A DNA stretch of 64,000 nucleotides from Apostichopus japonicus. Taxonomy: Eukaryota; Echinodermata; Holothuroidea; Aspidochirotida; Stichopodidae. The stretch lies in the NCBI RefSeq assembly GCF_037975245.1, contig NC_092580.1, positions 35,249,001-35,313,000 on the forward strand, written 5' to 3'. Within the stretch, counting starts at the first letter, position 1, and each line of letters opens with the position of its first letter. Under the pieces are notes generated by a model. That model was not told the DNA's origin. It was given only the letters and a program-made list of their open reading frames with translations, and did no database searches. Shown piece by piece: positions 38,575 to 49,225 of this stretch. Made by a program: the position numbers and the translations under genes.

Positions 38575-39680
38575 GTAAGTTTAGCTCATTTATATTGAAA
38601 TTGTATCTCCTTTCATTACAAAACAACCATACTAACAGTACTGATTCTGATTAAATCTTCTGTTTAGGACAAGAATAATAAATACTGAATAGCAAATAAC
38701 TCCAGTGTGTTAGCCTATAGCATACTGTTAATGTATATGAATTTTATGTGTGAGGTTACTATCATACATACACAGTTGGGTCTATATTGTGTAAAAGGTA
38801 ATTGTAACCTCTAGTGACATTTTCTGTCAAGGTCAAATGTCATTTGAGTTCAACAGATGGAATATTTTGACAACTCTCTACTTGTTAACTATAAATTGGG
38901 TAAAGTTTATATATATATGCAAAGGTGCATTATTCCTATGGTCAGTAAAATGAACTACACAATTCTAGCAGAAGTATTTTGTCATGCAAGGTCAACATGT
39001 TTCATGTACTTTCAAAACTAGCACATAGATTGAGATATGTTACATCGCAATACTAATCGTTGTAGATCTGTAAACAGTATAGATCATGCGCATCTTGACC
39101 CAGAGCCATAACTACGCTCTGTTGGAACCTATATGACAGATCTGCATTAGAGTTTACCACAGGTCCAAATATGAAAACTTCATAATCATGATAACTTCCA
39201 TAGGAAAGCCTTAAAGAACTTCATACTTGGCATGTGCATAGAGGTCAAAAGTCATTTGATTTCACCAGAGGTCAAAGACTGATAAGTATGTAAACATGAT
39301 ATCTTCAAGTACTACGTTTTATACTTGACATGGGGAGGGCAGAACCCTGTTATTTTCTTAGAGTTAAACTGTCATTTTGATCAATAGAGGTCAAAGTAAG
39401 AAATAAGCATGAAGCAGATCTTGTATGAACTTCATGCATAACTCGTAATAGGAATTTATTTAAAGCAACGTATCATAACAATCAGCACGGCAAATTACTT
39501 CTTAACAACCATTGTTACAATCTATGGCAGTCCCTGTCTCAATTTGTTAAATATGCTAATTTGTTTCAATGTAAAATCAAGGATGATCTTCTCAACAAGT
39601 ACATGTTAGCATGTTGACTATAAACTTTGTTCTTTAAATACCGCACTCTCCTTTTTTTCTCTTCAAAGTTTTTGCTATCC

Positions 39681-39779
39681 TTCTAGTCTCTTGTCCTTCT
39701 AGTCTCTTGTCCTTCTAGTCTCTTGTCCTTCTAGTCTCTTGTCCTTCTAGTCTCTTGTCCTTCTAGTCTCTTGTCCTTC
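39681..39779. repeat. 16-bp pyrimidine-rich minisatellite, 6 copies
   Basis: Six near-perfect copies of TTCTAGTCTCTTGTCC, followed by CT-rich degenerate sequence to about 39850. Confidence 0.95.
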
Positions 39780-39879
39780 TCTCTTTGCTCCTCTCTCTGT
39801 TCTTCTGGCTGTTCTGTTCTCAGTCGGTTTTCTCTCTGTCGTTCTGTTCCTCTGAACTTAGTTTAACGGTTTCATTGTT

Positions 39880-40025
39880 TTATATTTCAACTTGGTCACT
39901 AGCTGAGATAACAGCTTTGCTGTTTTATAGTGTCCTTTGTATATAACCTTCATACTGTTATGTTATTTTTTAATTAATTTTGAACAAACATATGAGAAAT
40001 AAATTTGAAAAATTGAAATTGAAGA
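39880..40025 (+). mobile_element. Possible 3' end of a non-LTR element
   Basis: A segment that ends GAGAAATAAATTTGAAAAAT and then ATTGAAATTGAAG resembles the polyadenylation signal plus short tandem tail seen at the 3' end of many LINE and SINE copies. No reverse transcriptase could be read upstream, so this is tentative. Confidence 0.3.
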
Positions 40026-40328
40026 CAATAATGAATATAAGAAGCCTACTGTTTTTGTGGAGTTCAAGGTTACTTGGGGTCACCAGAAATCAAAGTTGAT
40101 AAAACTTGTAAACATGATAACTGGTAAAGTAAAGCTTAAATGAAATTTATAATTACTGTGCAGATTAACCCTTGTGAGTACGAGAACTCTATTGTTATTT
40201 GTGTAGGTTAAAGGTCATAAGAGGTAGAAATTTGAAAATCATGTGTCCAGTGTTGCATTAAATTATCTCATATAGGAATCACTAAGCCTGTTGGCTTTAC
40301 AGTACAGTATGTTTACAATATTTTGCAG

Positions 40329-40430
40329 GAAAACCTTCAGAGCAAAGTTGATGATTTGCAAAGTATGCAAGAGATGAAGACCACTGAACATAAAGCATGT
40401 CTTGATGATCTCTACAAACAGCTACATGAT
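40329..40430 (+). CDS. EEA1: EEA1-like exon 6 of window (coiled coil)
   Basis: 34 codons, phase 0 at both ends, acceptor ATTTTGCAG, donor GAT|GTAAGTATGTG. The peptide begins ENLQSKVDDLQSMQEMK and ends LDDLYKQLHD. It corresponds to the EEA1 stretch after the GEG block (LTEKLKNQ...LHDQV in human). The last 51 bases (from 40380) plus the donor are duplicated 12 times in the downstream intron. Confidence 0.9.
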
Positions 40431-41605
40431 GTAAGTATGTGTTGTTATCACCAAAGCAAGTAAGTCTTCAATAAACCAGTGAACATAAAGCATGTCTTGA
40501 TGATCTCTACAAACAGCTACATGATGTAAGTATGTATTGATATCACCAAAGCAAGTAAGTCTTCAATAAACCAATGAACATAAAGCATGTCTTGATGATC
40601 TCTACAAACAGCTACATGACGTAAGTATGTGTTGTTATCACCAAATCAAGTAAGTCTTCAATAAACCACTGAACATAAAGCATGTCTTGATGATCTCTAC
40701 AAACATCTACATGATGTAAGTGTTGTTATCACCAAATCAAGTAAGTCTTCAATAAACCACTGAACATAAAGCATGTCTTGATGATCTCTACAAACAGCTA
40801 CATGATGTAAGTATGTGTTGTTATCACCAAAGCAGGTAAGTCTTCAATAAACCAATGACCATAAAGCATGTCTTGATGATCTCTACAAACAGCTACATGA
40901 CGTAAGTATGTGTTGTTATCACCAAATCAAGTAAGTCTTCAAAAAACCACTGAACATAAAGCATGTCTTGATGATCTCTACAAACAGCTACATGATGTAA
41001 GTATGTGTTGTTATCACCAAAGCAGGTAAGTCTTCAATAAACCACTGAACATAAAGCATGTCTTGGTGATCTCTACAAACAGCTACATGATGTAAGTATG
41101 TGTTGTTATCACCAAAGCAGGTAAGTCTTCAATAAACCACTGAACATAAAGCATGTCTTGATGATCTCTACAAACAGCTACATGACGTAAGTATGTGTTG
41201 ATATTACCAAAGCAAGTAAGTCTTCAATAAACCACTGAACATAAAGCATGTCTTGATGATCTCTACAAACAGCTACATGATGTAAGTATGTGTTGTTATC
41301 ACCAAATCAAGTAAGTCTTCAATAAACCACTGAACATAAAGCATGTCTTGATGATCTCTACAAACAGCTACATAATGTAAGTATGTGTTGTTATCACCAA
41401 AGCAGGTAAGTCTTCAATAAACCACTGAACATAAAGCATGTCTTGGTGATCTCTACAAACAGCTACATGATGTAAGTATGTGTTGTTATCACCAAAGCAA
41501 GTAAGTCTTCAATAAACCACTGAACATAAAGCATGTCTTGATGATCTCTACAAACAGCTACATGATGTAAGTATGTGTTGTTATCACCGAAGCAAGTAAG
41601 TCTTT
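40380..41605. repeat. 95-bp array of exon tail plus splice donor
   Basis: The founding copy is the 3' 51 bp of exon 40329-40430 together with its donor and 44 bp of intron. Twelve further tandem copies follow, starting near 40479 and ending about 41567. Each copy retains the GTAAGT donor and an open 17-codon exon tail. Differences are few: GAT to GAC three times, CAG to CAT once, GAT to GGT twice, CATGAT to CATAAT once. A second GTAAGTCTTC donor-like site lies in every unit. No convincing 3' splice site precedes the copied exon tails. Confidence 0.97.
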
Positions 41606-41984
41606 AATAAACAATGCAGTTTACTTTCTGATATAGCTATAACAAACTTCTAACAGTATCTGATACCTTTAACTGAAATCATATTACCATGCAATAGCTA
41701 CTAATATATTTTCGCTAAATAGTCAGTTAAAACTGTGTGGTATAAGATGAAATTGTAATCATTTTGTCATGTAACATAGTTATCCCCAAATCAGTTAAGC
41801 ATCAGCAAATAAGTCTTCAGTGAAAGTAGTATACATTTTATGTTATATTGCAATCATTTCATTATGCCATTAGAGCTATTATAAAGTCTAAACAAGATGG
41901 CAATCCATTGAGTTGCAGATCACTTCTATGACAGAAAGGATCTACTTTGACCGCATCCCTTAACAACTACATAAGTATTATTTC
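41606..41984. other. Unique intron sequence
   Basis: AT-rich sequence between the 95-bp array and the dispersed repeat. I see nothing else in it. Confidence 0.5.
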
Positions 41985-42705
41985 AAATTTGTCCCATTAT
42001 TCTTTACATATCTTGTGGTTTACTGACTTGTTCAAACATACTGACAAGCAGAAAATGGCAAAACACAGTTTTTTGGTATTTGACATTTGACCTATGATGT
42101 CACCAATCACCTAGGCAGGCGCTAACAGTACATGTCAGGTACCTACACACCAAGATTGAATATTATCAGACTTACGGTCTAGGGGCAGTTCGCAAAACCC
42201 TCTTCGCACAATTTAGACCAGTTTTACCTGTTATCTCAGTTGACCTTTGACCCTTAAGTCTTATCCACATTTTGTGTTGTTTAATGCCTTTTCCAGCATG
42301 TTGGCCGAAAAAGGCTAAAACCCAATTTAGATGTCTTGATCTTTGACCTCTGACATGCGACGTTATCAATCAGCAAGGGAGGCGTTAACATGGTCAGGCA
42401 CCTATCCACCAAATTTGAACTTTATTGGACTTTCATACTAGGAGGAGTTCACGAAACACTTTTCCGCACTAAATGTCTTATTTTCAAATTTGTCTCAACG
42501 CTTTCTACATGTCATGTGGTTTATTACCTTTTTCCAACATTTTGGCATGCAGAAAATGGCTAAAACCAATTTTTAGTTTTCTTAACCTTTGACCTATCAA
42601 GTCATCAATCACACAGGTACCTGTACAAGTTTACATGGTCAGGCACCTACCCACGAAGTCTGAACTTGATAGGACGTATGGTCTATGAGGAGTTCGCAAA
42701 ACTGT
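41985..42705. repeat. Three diverged ~240-bp repeats with TGACCTTTGACC words
   Basis: Three tandem, diverged copies (about 41985-42200, 42201-42440, 42441-42705). Each has, in order, a CTTGTGGTTTA-like phrase, AGAAAATGGC(A/T)AAA, a TTGACCTTTGACC- or ATTTGACCTATG-like phrase, GTCA(C/T)CAATCA, TCAGG(T/C)ACCTA, and GGA(G/C)TTCGC(A/G)AAAC. The style is that of a dispersed element rather than a homogeneous satellite. The minus-strand frame at 42172-42369 within it is chance. Confidence 0.75.
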
Positions 42706-42708
42706 TCT

Positions 42709-42747
42709 TGCTCACTCACTCACTCATTCACACACACCCACACACAA
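42709..42747. repeat. CTCA/CA microsatellite
   Basis: CTCACTCACTCACTCATTCA followed by a short CA-rich run. Confidence 0.9.
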
Positions 42748-42927
42748 CCTTACATTAAAAACACAGTGGTGTAAGGTAATAATGTAATCGTATTGCTATA
42801 TCATAGCCATATTACAAAATTAAGGAAATCTTCAGTAAAAGTAGTGTTGCATAAAGTAAACATATACAGAACTGTAGTCTTCTTTTACTTAACTAATAGG
42901 CTTTGTTCTTAACTTCAATATTCAAAG

Positions 42928-43056
42928 GTAACATCACAGTCTGAGATGCAGCTTACAAAATTGACCAGGGCTGAAACTGAATTAACTGAAGTTAATGTGA
43001 AACTATTGTCCAGCCAAGAGAAATGTGCTCGCTTTGATGAAGAATTAAAAGCAAAG
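42928..43056 (+). CDS. EEA1: EEA1-like exon 7 of window (coiled coil)
   Basis: 43 codons, phase 0, donor AAG|GTTAGT. The peptide starts VTSQSEMQLTKLTRAETEL and ends FDEELKAK. Human EEA1 has LNESKEKVSQL...IKAK at the same place, which joins directly to the AQRADL block. The acceptor could be TTCAAAG at 42927 (used here) or ATCACAG at 42939. Both keep phase 0 and differ by four codons (VTSQ). Confidence 0.88.
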
Positions 43057-43424
43057 GTTAGTTTGCAGTCTTTTTTCAAATTTCTTTTCTTACTACTCCC
43101 TAGTATCGTATACCTATATCATCATACACAGTATTCATAAAGTATGTTTCACTCATCAGTTACATTAATTATTTCATGTAAACAAACAGAAACCTAGAAA
43201 ATAGTGTTGTTAAGAATCAGAATGATCAAGAAGTACTATTGCATATTTCAGATTTTCATACCACATCATGAACAGAATTTGTTGTTGCTAGATCAATGCA
43301 CAACAGTTTCCACATAACGAGAAGAAAATTGTCTGTTGTGTCTTCCTAGTACAAAGCTTTGCATGAACCAAACCAGTTTCACACAACTTAGAAACCTACT
43401 AAGACACATGATGTACTGGTGCAG

Positions 43425-43832
43425 CCTAAACATCTGAGTTATCACCTTAAACATCTTCCATGATCCAAATCACATCAGGTCACATAGCTGGATTTAGCAT
43501 GATAAGGTGCAATCAGTGACATTGCCAAGGCCAGGGCATTGGGAGCATATGCTCCCCACCAAAAAAGTTGTCATGTCCCCTCCCCACTGGTGCCCCCCAA
43601 ATGAAATTTTCAATGTCCAAAGACAAATAGGCAGGTAGATACACAGCATTTTGAATTTAATTCAGTGTTGTAATACTTACACTCACTTTTATTCAATTCA
43701 CATTCTGGTGTATTTATCTAAGTTAAGATCTGGATCATTACCTTGAATATTTGCTGAATCATATATACCTTAAATATCATCCAAGGCAAAATCTGAATCA
43801 TCATCTTAAACATTTTAATCATCACCTTAACA
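43425..43832. repeat. Remnants of the CACCTTAAACATC repeat family
   Basis: Two short patches (43425-43480 and about 43715-43832) of CTGAATCATCACCTTAAACA sequence, the family that forms the array at 49226-50330. They flank a 230-bp insertion rich in CCCC (43490-43715, TGCCCCCC...CATATGCTCCCCACC style) that looks like a dispersed element. Confidence 0.65.
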
Positions 43833-44014
43833 GATGAACGATAATGACAGAAAAAATATCTCCTTTTCATATAGTGTAGTTTATATGTTACCAAGCAATA
43901 TTTTTTAATTTTACAAACAGCACACCCGGAAGTTTTAATAGGGGAATAAAACATTGTTTTTTCATCTCTGTAATTGATACAATTTAGGAATTTGCAAATA
44001 TTACAACGACCTTG

Positions 44015-45395
44015 AACAGCACTTAGGTCAGTGAATGCCATCACTGTGATGATCTTATCTGTAGTGAACTGTTCAGTACTCAGGTCAGTGAATGACATCA
44101 CTGTGATGATCTTATCTGTAGTGTACTGTTCAGTACTCAAGTCAGTGTATGACATCACTGTGATGATCTTATCTGTAGTGCACTGTTCAGTACTCAGGTC
44201 AGTGAATGAAATCACTGTGATGATCTTATCTGTAGTGCACTGTTCAGCACTCAGGTCAGTGAATGACATCACTGTGATGATCTTATCTGTAGTGCACTGT
44301 TCAGCATCAGGTCAGTGTATGACATCACTGAGATGATCTTATCTGTAGTGCACTGTTCAGCATTCAGGTCAGTGAATGACATCACTGTGATGATCTTATC
44401 TGTAGTGTACTGTTCAGCACTCAGGTCAGTGAATGACATCACTGTGATGATCTTATCTGTAATGTACTGTTTAGCACTCAGGTCAGTGAATGACATCAAT
44501 GTGATGATCTTATCTGTAGTGCACTGTTCAGCACGCAGGTCAGTGAATGACATCACTGTGATGATCTTATCTGTAGTGCACTGTTCAGCATCAGGTCAGT
44601 GAATGACGTCACTGTGATGATCTTATCTGTAGTGCACTGTTCAGCACTCAGGTCAGTGAATGACATCACTGTGATGGTCTTATCTGTAGTGCACTGTTCA
44701 GCATCAGGTCAGTGAATGACGTCACTGTGATGATCTTATCTGTAGTGTACTGTTCAGCACTCAGGTCAGTGAATGACATCACTGTGATGATCTTATCTGT
44801 AGTGCACTGTTCAGCACGCAGGTCAGTGAATGACATCACTGTGATGATCTAATCTGTAGTGTACTGTTCAGCACTCAGGTCAGTGAATGACATCACTGTG
44901 ATGATCTTATCTGTAGTGTACTGTTCAGCACTCAGGTCAGTGAATGACATCACTGTGATGATCTTATCTGTAGTTTACTGTTCAGCACTCAGATCAGTGA
45001 ATGACATCACTGTGATGATCCTATCTGTAGTTTACTGTTCAGCACTCAGGTCAGTGAATGACATCACTGTGATGATCTTATCTGTAGTGTACTGTTCAGC
45101 ACTCAGGTCAGTGAATGACATCACTGTGATGATCTTATCTGTAGTGCACTGTTCAGCACTCAGGTCAGTGAATGACATCACTGTGATGATCCTATCTGTA
45201 GTGCACTGTTCAGTACTCAGGTCAGTGAATGACATCACTGTGATGATCTTATCTGTAGTGTACTGTTCAGCACTCAGGTCAGTGAATGACATCACTGTGA
45301 TGATCTTATCTGTAGTGCACTGTTCAACACTCAGATCAGTGAATGACATCAATGTGATGATCTTATCTGTAGTGTACTGTTCAGCACTGAGCTGT
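44015..45395. repeat. 57-bp satellite array
   Basis: About 24 copies of a 57-bp unit (AGGTCAGTGAATGACATCAC, TGTGATGATCTTATCTGTAG, then a GTGCACTGTTCAGCACTC-like end). Several units lack two bases (AGCATCAGG for AGCACTCAGG). Because 57 is 19 codons, both strands stay open over long runs (for example 44859-45440 + and 43718-44272 -). The resulting 19-residue protein repeats are artefacts of the period and not evidence of coding. Confidence 0.96.
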
Positions 45396-46692
45396 GTGTG
45401 CACTTCTTGTCATCATCACTGTTATTTTAGTTTAATTTAGTTCTAATGTTCAAGACTTCAATAGATAATTAATGTCATAGAGTTTCCTGAGAACCTAACC
45501 ACGTAAATACAAGTTTTGTTTTAAGAAAGTTGCAACAACTTTTGCAACGATTTTGCAATATCTGAATAGGTGACTTGCAAGCTGACCGCAAGTAACGTAA
45601 ATCACAAGATCACGTTGTTTGCTGGTATGATACAGAAGGTTGTATGAATGTGCTCACCTTATCTGTCAAACTGGCACAATAATGATGATGATAGTCTCAA
45701 ACGTAGATTAGTATAACATCCAATAGAAACATCCTACTAAACAAAGTAGAAGTGCTTGTATGCACTACTAATGAGTCAAACATAAATGTTCCTTGTTCCG
45801 TACGTTATTAAATCCAACAGAAAGGTCACATTCAGCTTGAAATACAACCGCATTTGAACTCAATCGAGTGATCAGTCTAGCTCTAACAATTTTCCCACTA
45901 CAATTAATGCCTATTCACATACTTGCCTATTCACATGCATGTCTCATAGTTTGGGCTTCAGGAGGAATCATTCTAGCCCAACTTGACGGTGGTCTGCATA
46001 AGGTACTTCTGCATTGTGCAAACACAATTAGCAGTGTGTGCGCTACTGTAAGTAATAGTTACAAGATGTTTTTCACTCTAGCATATACACATTTCCTATT
46101 CGTATTGCACATTTAAATGGTATCGAGGGTATCAAGACATCTCAGCCCAAAAAACTCGCCCTAAGGCACGTCCATTCCCCAATTGAAATTTGCATGTGGA
46201 TTCTTTCTCCACATAGACATTAGGTTGTTCACGTCTGATATGTCTCCCTGTTCCAACACTTAACTGTTGCATTTACCGGGATATATATAAATAATGCTTC
46301 TTAAAAGCATCAATCTTTCAAACATGTTTAACTTTAGGCCTATTAGCGACCTTGCCACAAGCAAATTTCAATTTGGGCCCGAGATTGCGCTGCCCCAATT
46401 TACATAGGGGCAGTCGGCTTCATTGAAACGACAAGAAAAAGCAGGATCAATAACACTTAATTAAAATTAGACCATTGAATGTCTCACGCAGTGATTCAAA
46501 TCTTCTCTCTGCCCTTTTAATTGCATGTTTACGTTTAAGTTAAAAAAATCAATGAGAGGTTATTGTCCAATTTCCAACTTAGACCCATATTTGTCACAGT
46601 GTTAATGCTGACTTTATCGCATGAGTTTCAAAGTCAGCCTCAAAATTTGTTGATACATTGATGCTCATTGCAGTAGGCCTACTGCGCTAAAC
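45396..46692. other. Unique insertion-like sequence in intron
   Basis: No array. Contents seen: a TATA-like ATATATATAAATAATGC near 46281-46297, and an inverted repeat CTGCCCC/GGGGCAG with a 10-base loop at 46390-46413. The open frame at 45868-46116 shows no recognisable domain. Confidence 0.5.
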
Positions 46693-46947
46693 ATGGCCTC
46701 CAACCTATCAGAATCTGAGGTTGTAGTTGAAGAAGAACAAGCTGGTGGCTGCATTCAAATGGAATGCGTAGATTCGCCCTTCAGCGAATCTGCATCATCT
46801 TTGGAGAATGAATCAGAAAACAAAAATGATGACATTAAACTTGACCGAGTTGGAGACGATGCAGATGAAGCTCATGTGCCTCAAACAGGAGCAATCAGTA
46901 TTCATTCCTTTCATGAGGAGTTCCTCCCAGAGACAAACCAGCTGTAG
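46693..46947 (+). CDS. Possible small acidic protein, 84 aa, unrecognised
   Basis: An intact ATG-to-TAG frame with a favourable start context (AAACATGGC) that encodes an acidic, Ser/Glu-rich peptide (begins MASNLSESEVVVEEEQ, ends PETNQL). It is not repeat-derived, and its composition differs from its surroundings. No domain, signal peptide or membrane segment is visible. It lies in an intron of the EEA1-like gene on the same strand, inside a segment that seems to have been inserted into an older repeat array. It could be a nested gene, a first coding exon, a piece of a mobile element, or chance. I cannot assign a function. Confidence 0.3.
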   Translation: MASNLSESEVVVEEEQAGGCIQMECVDSPFSESASSLENESENKNDDIKLDRVGDDADEAHVPQTGAISIHSFHEEFLPETNQL

Positions 46948-49225
46948 TTAATCAGGCAATCCAGGACCATTTCCAAGTTCTTGATTGGTTTTTTTCAGTT
47001 TTACACTTTCTGGTCGTAAAAATATAAAAATTTTAGAGCGGCTTTAATGAATTCAGTAGCATGAATCCTCTATATCATGTTTTCCTATCGGTTAAGGTTG
47101 CTCGCGTCAATATAAAGTAAGTTGCAACTGAACTAACACACTCAGTGTACGCAGCTGAAGTACAGTCTACATCGAGCTCACTTTGTTATCATTATAATGA
47201 CATCACAGGTCACTGTTGATCACATGATCATCATACCGCTTTTTGCGAAAGCCCAATTGTTTTTATCTCAATACATTACATGTATAGAGATATTGTAACA
47301 GTAAGTGGGACTCTCTCTTCTCTTAAAACATTTTCAGCGTCTTCATACAAAGTTCTTTTTCTCTGGAATTTCCAGAGCAAGAATATATCATATAGACCAA
47401 CAAAAGTTACTATTTTTTATTCCAGAATTGTATCTCATTCTATGACTTTTTCACCGATTTATGTCCAAATCGGGCTGAAACACAGTTTGCAGACCTTTTT
47501 TGCACACGCTCCAAAACTTGTTTGTAGGGAACTTTTGCACACGTTTCCCTGCTCATTTGTTAATTATGATTCGATGTCTATGGTTTATTATGGGCACGTG
47601 ACATATTACTTCTCAGCGATTGGCTTGTTATCTGCGGTTTTATGTATTATGAAAGAGAATAGAATTGTCTTTCAACAGTGGTATCGTCTAAGATAGGGTC
47701 CTATGTATTATATATTTTATTAACATTTTAAACTTTCATTTGTTGTTTACAGGTAGGTATGAATAAGAATTTTACTAGCTGTATATGACATTTGATGGCT
47801 TTTATTTGCTTTAGTTGATGTTTAAATGATTTTTCTTTCTTAAAACAACACTGAGCTGCCGCCCCTACTTTTAGTAAAAAGGTCCGTTTTTGATGATTAA
47901 GCCCCGCCTCCAAGTCTGGTTTGTAGCAGATTGGCTATGACTCATGACAGCTACATGTTAGATATACGAAAATGGCTACCCTCGCGACCAATTTTCTGTA
48001 CTGTAGTTAGGTACGCGAGGTGTAGTGTATTGCATGCTAATTAAATACACATTTTCAGAGCAAGGGCCATGATAAGTTTGTTTGATTGCCCTTCATGTAT
48101 TTTTGTATTATTACGTTTACACATTGTTGTACTTCTGAAGGCTACTTAGGCCTAGGCCTAGTGCATTTAAAAAATATATATAGGCCTATTACTGTATTAG
48201 GCTTTCAGTGATAGCCACATTAGCATTGTACTGGTGTTCAGACAGCTTTCCTAGGAAGGACCAGGGTAAGTTTGTTTGATGGGTAAGTGTAAAAGAGAAG
48301 CCGGCCATAGCATCACAACTTTTATAAGACTATAAAAATTGTCTAAGGTTATGACTTATTTATAAGGATATAAGATGTATAAGGTTATAAGAAGTACGTT
48401 AGCTTTCTTTTGAACCTGTGATGTTTGACATCAAATGTACAAAGAATTAAAATAAAATAACAAAATGGAGAGGAACTGAGGTGGCTATTAGGGGAGGAGG
48501 AGGCCACCCATCACTTTCAAATAAAAACTTGTAATCTTCTTTTACATTATTTTTTTCAAGTCATAAATCCATGAAATCTTCATGTCAGAAAAATTGAGAT
48601 GGAAAAACGTGGGTTGTTTTGATACTTGGAAGTGGACACAGTTTTGATGGTACAGGTAGTCACCACTACAGTCTACAGTAACATACAGTAGGTCGATAGG
48701 CCTAGCTCTCAAGGCGGGCATCAAGAATATGGTCGAGTTGTTCGCCTCTTCTAATTTGGCCGTTGTCATTGACGTCAAACTATATGACCAAAAAGTCCAA
48801 CAGAGACTGACCCAAGATGAAGGATACCACATGAAAAACAAGTTCTTAAATATTCTATGACATTACTAAACTTTGCAACGTTGTTCTTTCGACAAACAGG
48901 CAATGAGCGCTAAAGGCAACACTAGCAGGATAAAGTGTAACCTGCAGAGACTATTCGTGGCAAAGTAGCAAAAATGCAAGTTATATATTTGTTGTACCAT
49001 GATTGATATTGATAATTGTAGAGACAGAGCAAAGATTTGAAATTAGGATTCGAAATTAAAACTTCCAGTATTGAGATACTGCGTCATTGATGCTCTTGTT
49101 ATAGAAACTCGACAAGTTAAGGATTTTTTGACAGCCTTTTCCCAACACTGGATTGTCTTTATTTTGCAGATATATAAAAGGAAATTAAACTAGAATACTC
49201 ACAAATAAAATTGTATTTTTCGTCA
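46948..49225. other. Unique insertion-like sequence in intron
   Basis: No tandem array. It includes a long frame at 47280-47696 (138 aa) with no domain and with low-complexity Phe/Ser-rich composition, which I do not accept as coding. A promoter-like GC-rich patch lies at 47845-48000. TAGGCCTA words cluster at 48148-48190. The region, with the 57-bp array, separates the two parts of the CACCTTAAACATC family. Confidence 0.45.
47845..48000 (+). promoter_or_regulatory. GC-box/CCAAT promoter-like patch
   Basis: A local rise in GC with CTGCCGCCCCTA, AAGCCCCGCCTCC (Sp1-type boxes), GATTGGCTA (inverted CCAAT) and CGAAAATGGCTACC (YY1-like, around an ATG followed by only 12 codons). This word set is typical of animal promoters and contrasts with the AT-rich surroundings. 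Strand and use are unproven. Confidence 0.25.

Larger units (their letters stand above)
38575..40328. other. Intron with dispersed-repeat remnants
   Basis: The intron holds degenerate dispersed-repeat sequence rich in AGGTCA-like words (AGGTCAAAAGTCATTTGA near 39242, TCAAGGTCAAATGTCATTTG near 38828) and the phrase CATACTTGGCATGTGCATAG near 39222. Similar phrases are common in dispersed elements of echinoderm genomes as far as I recall. It also holds a 16-bp microsatellite and a possible LINE/SINE end, listed separately. The acceptor is TTTTGCAG. Confidence 0.6.

Noticed and set aside
42172-42369. 65-aa minus-strand ORF
   Set aside because: It sits inside a dispersed repeat copy and is not conserved in the two sister copies.
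43718-45440. Long 19-residue repeat ORFs on both strands
   Set aside because: 57-bp satellite, a multiple of three; frames are broken by unit indels and mirrored on the other strand.
47280-47696. 138-aa ORF
   Set aside because: No recognisable domain, unusual Phe/Ser-rich composition, no supporting promoter or splice context; probably chance.
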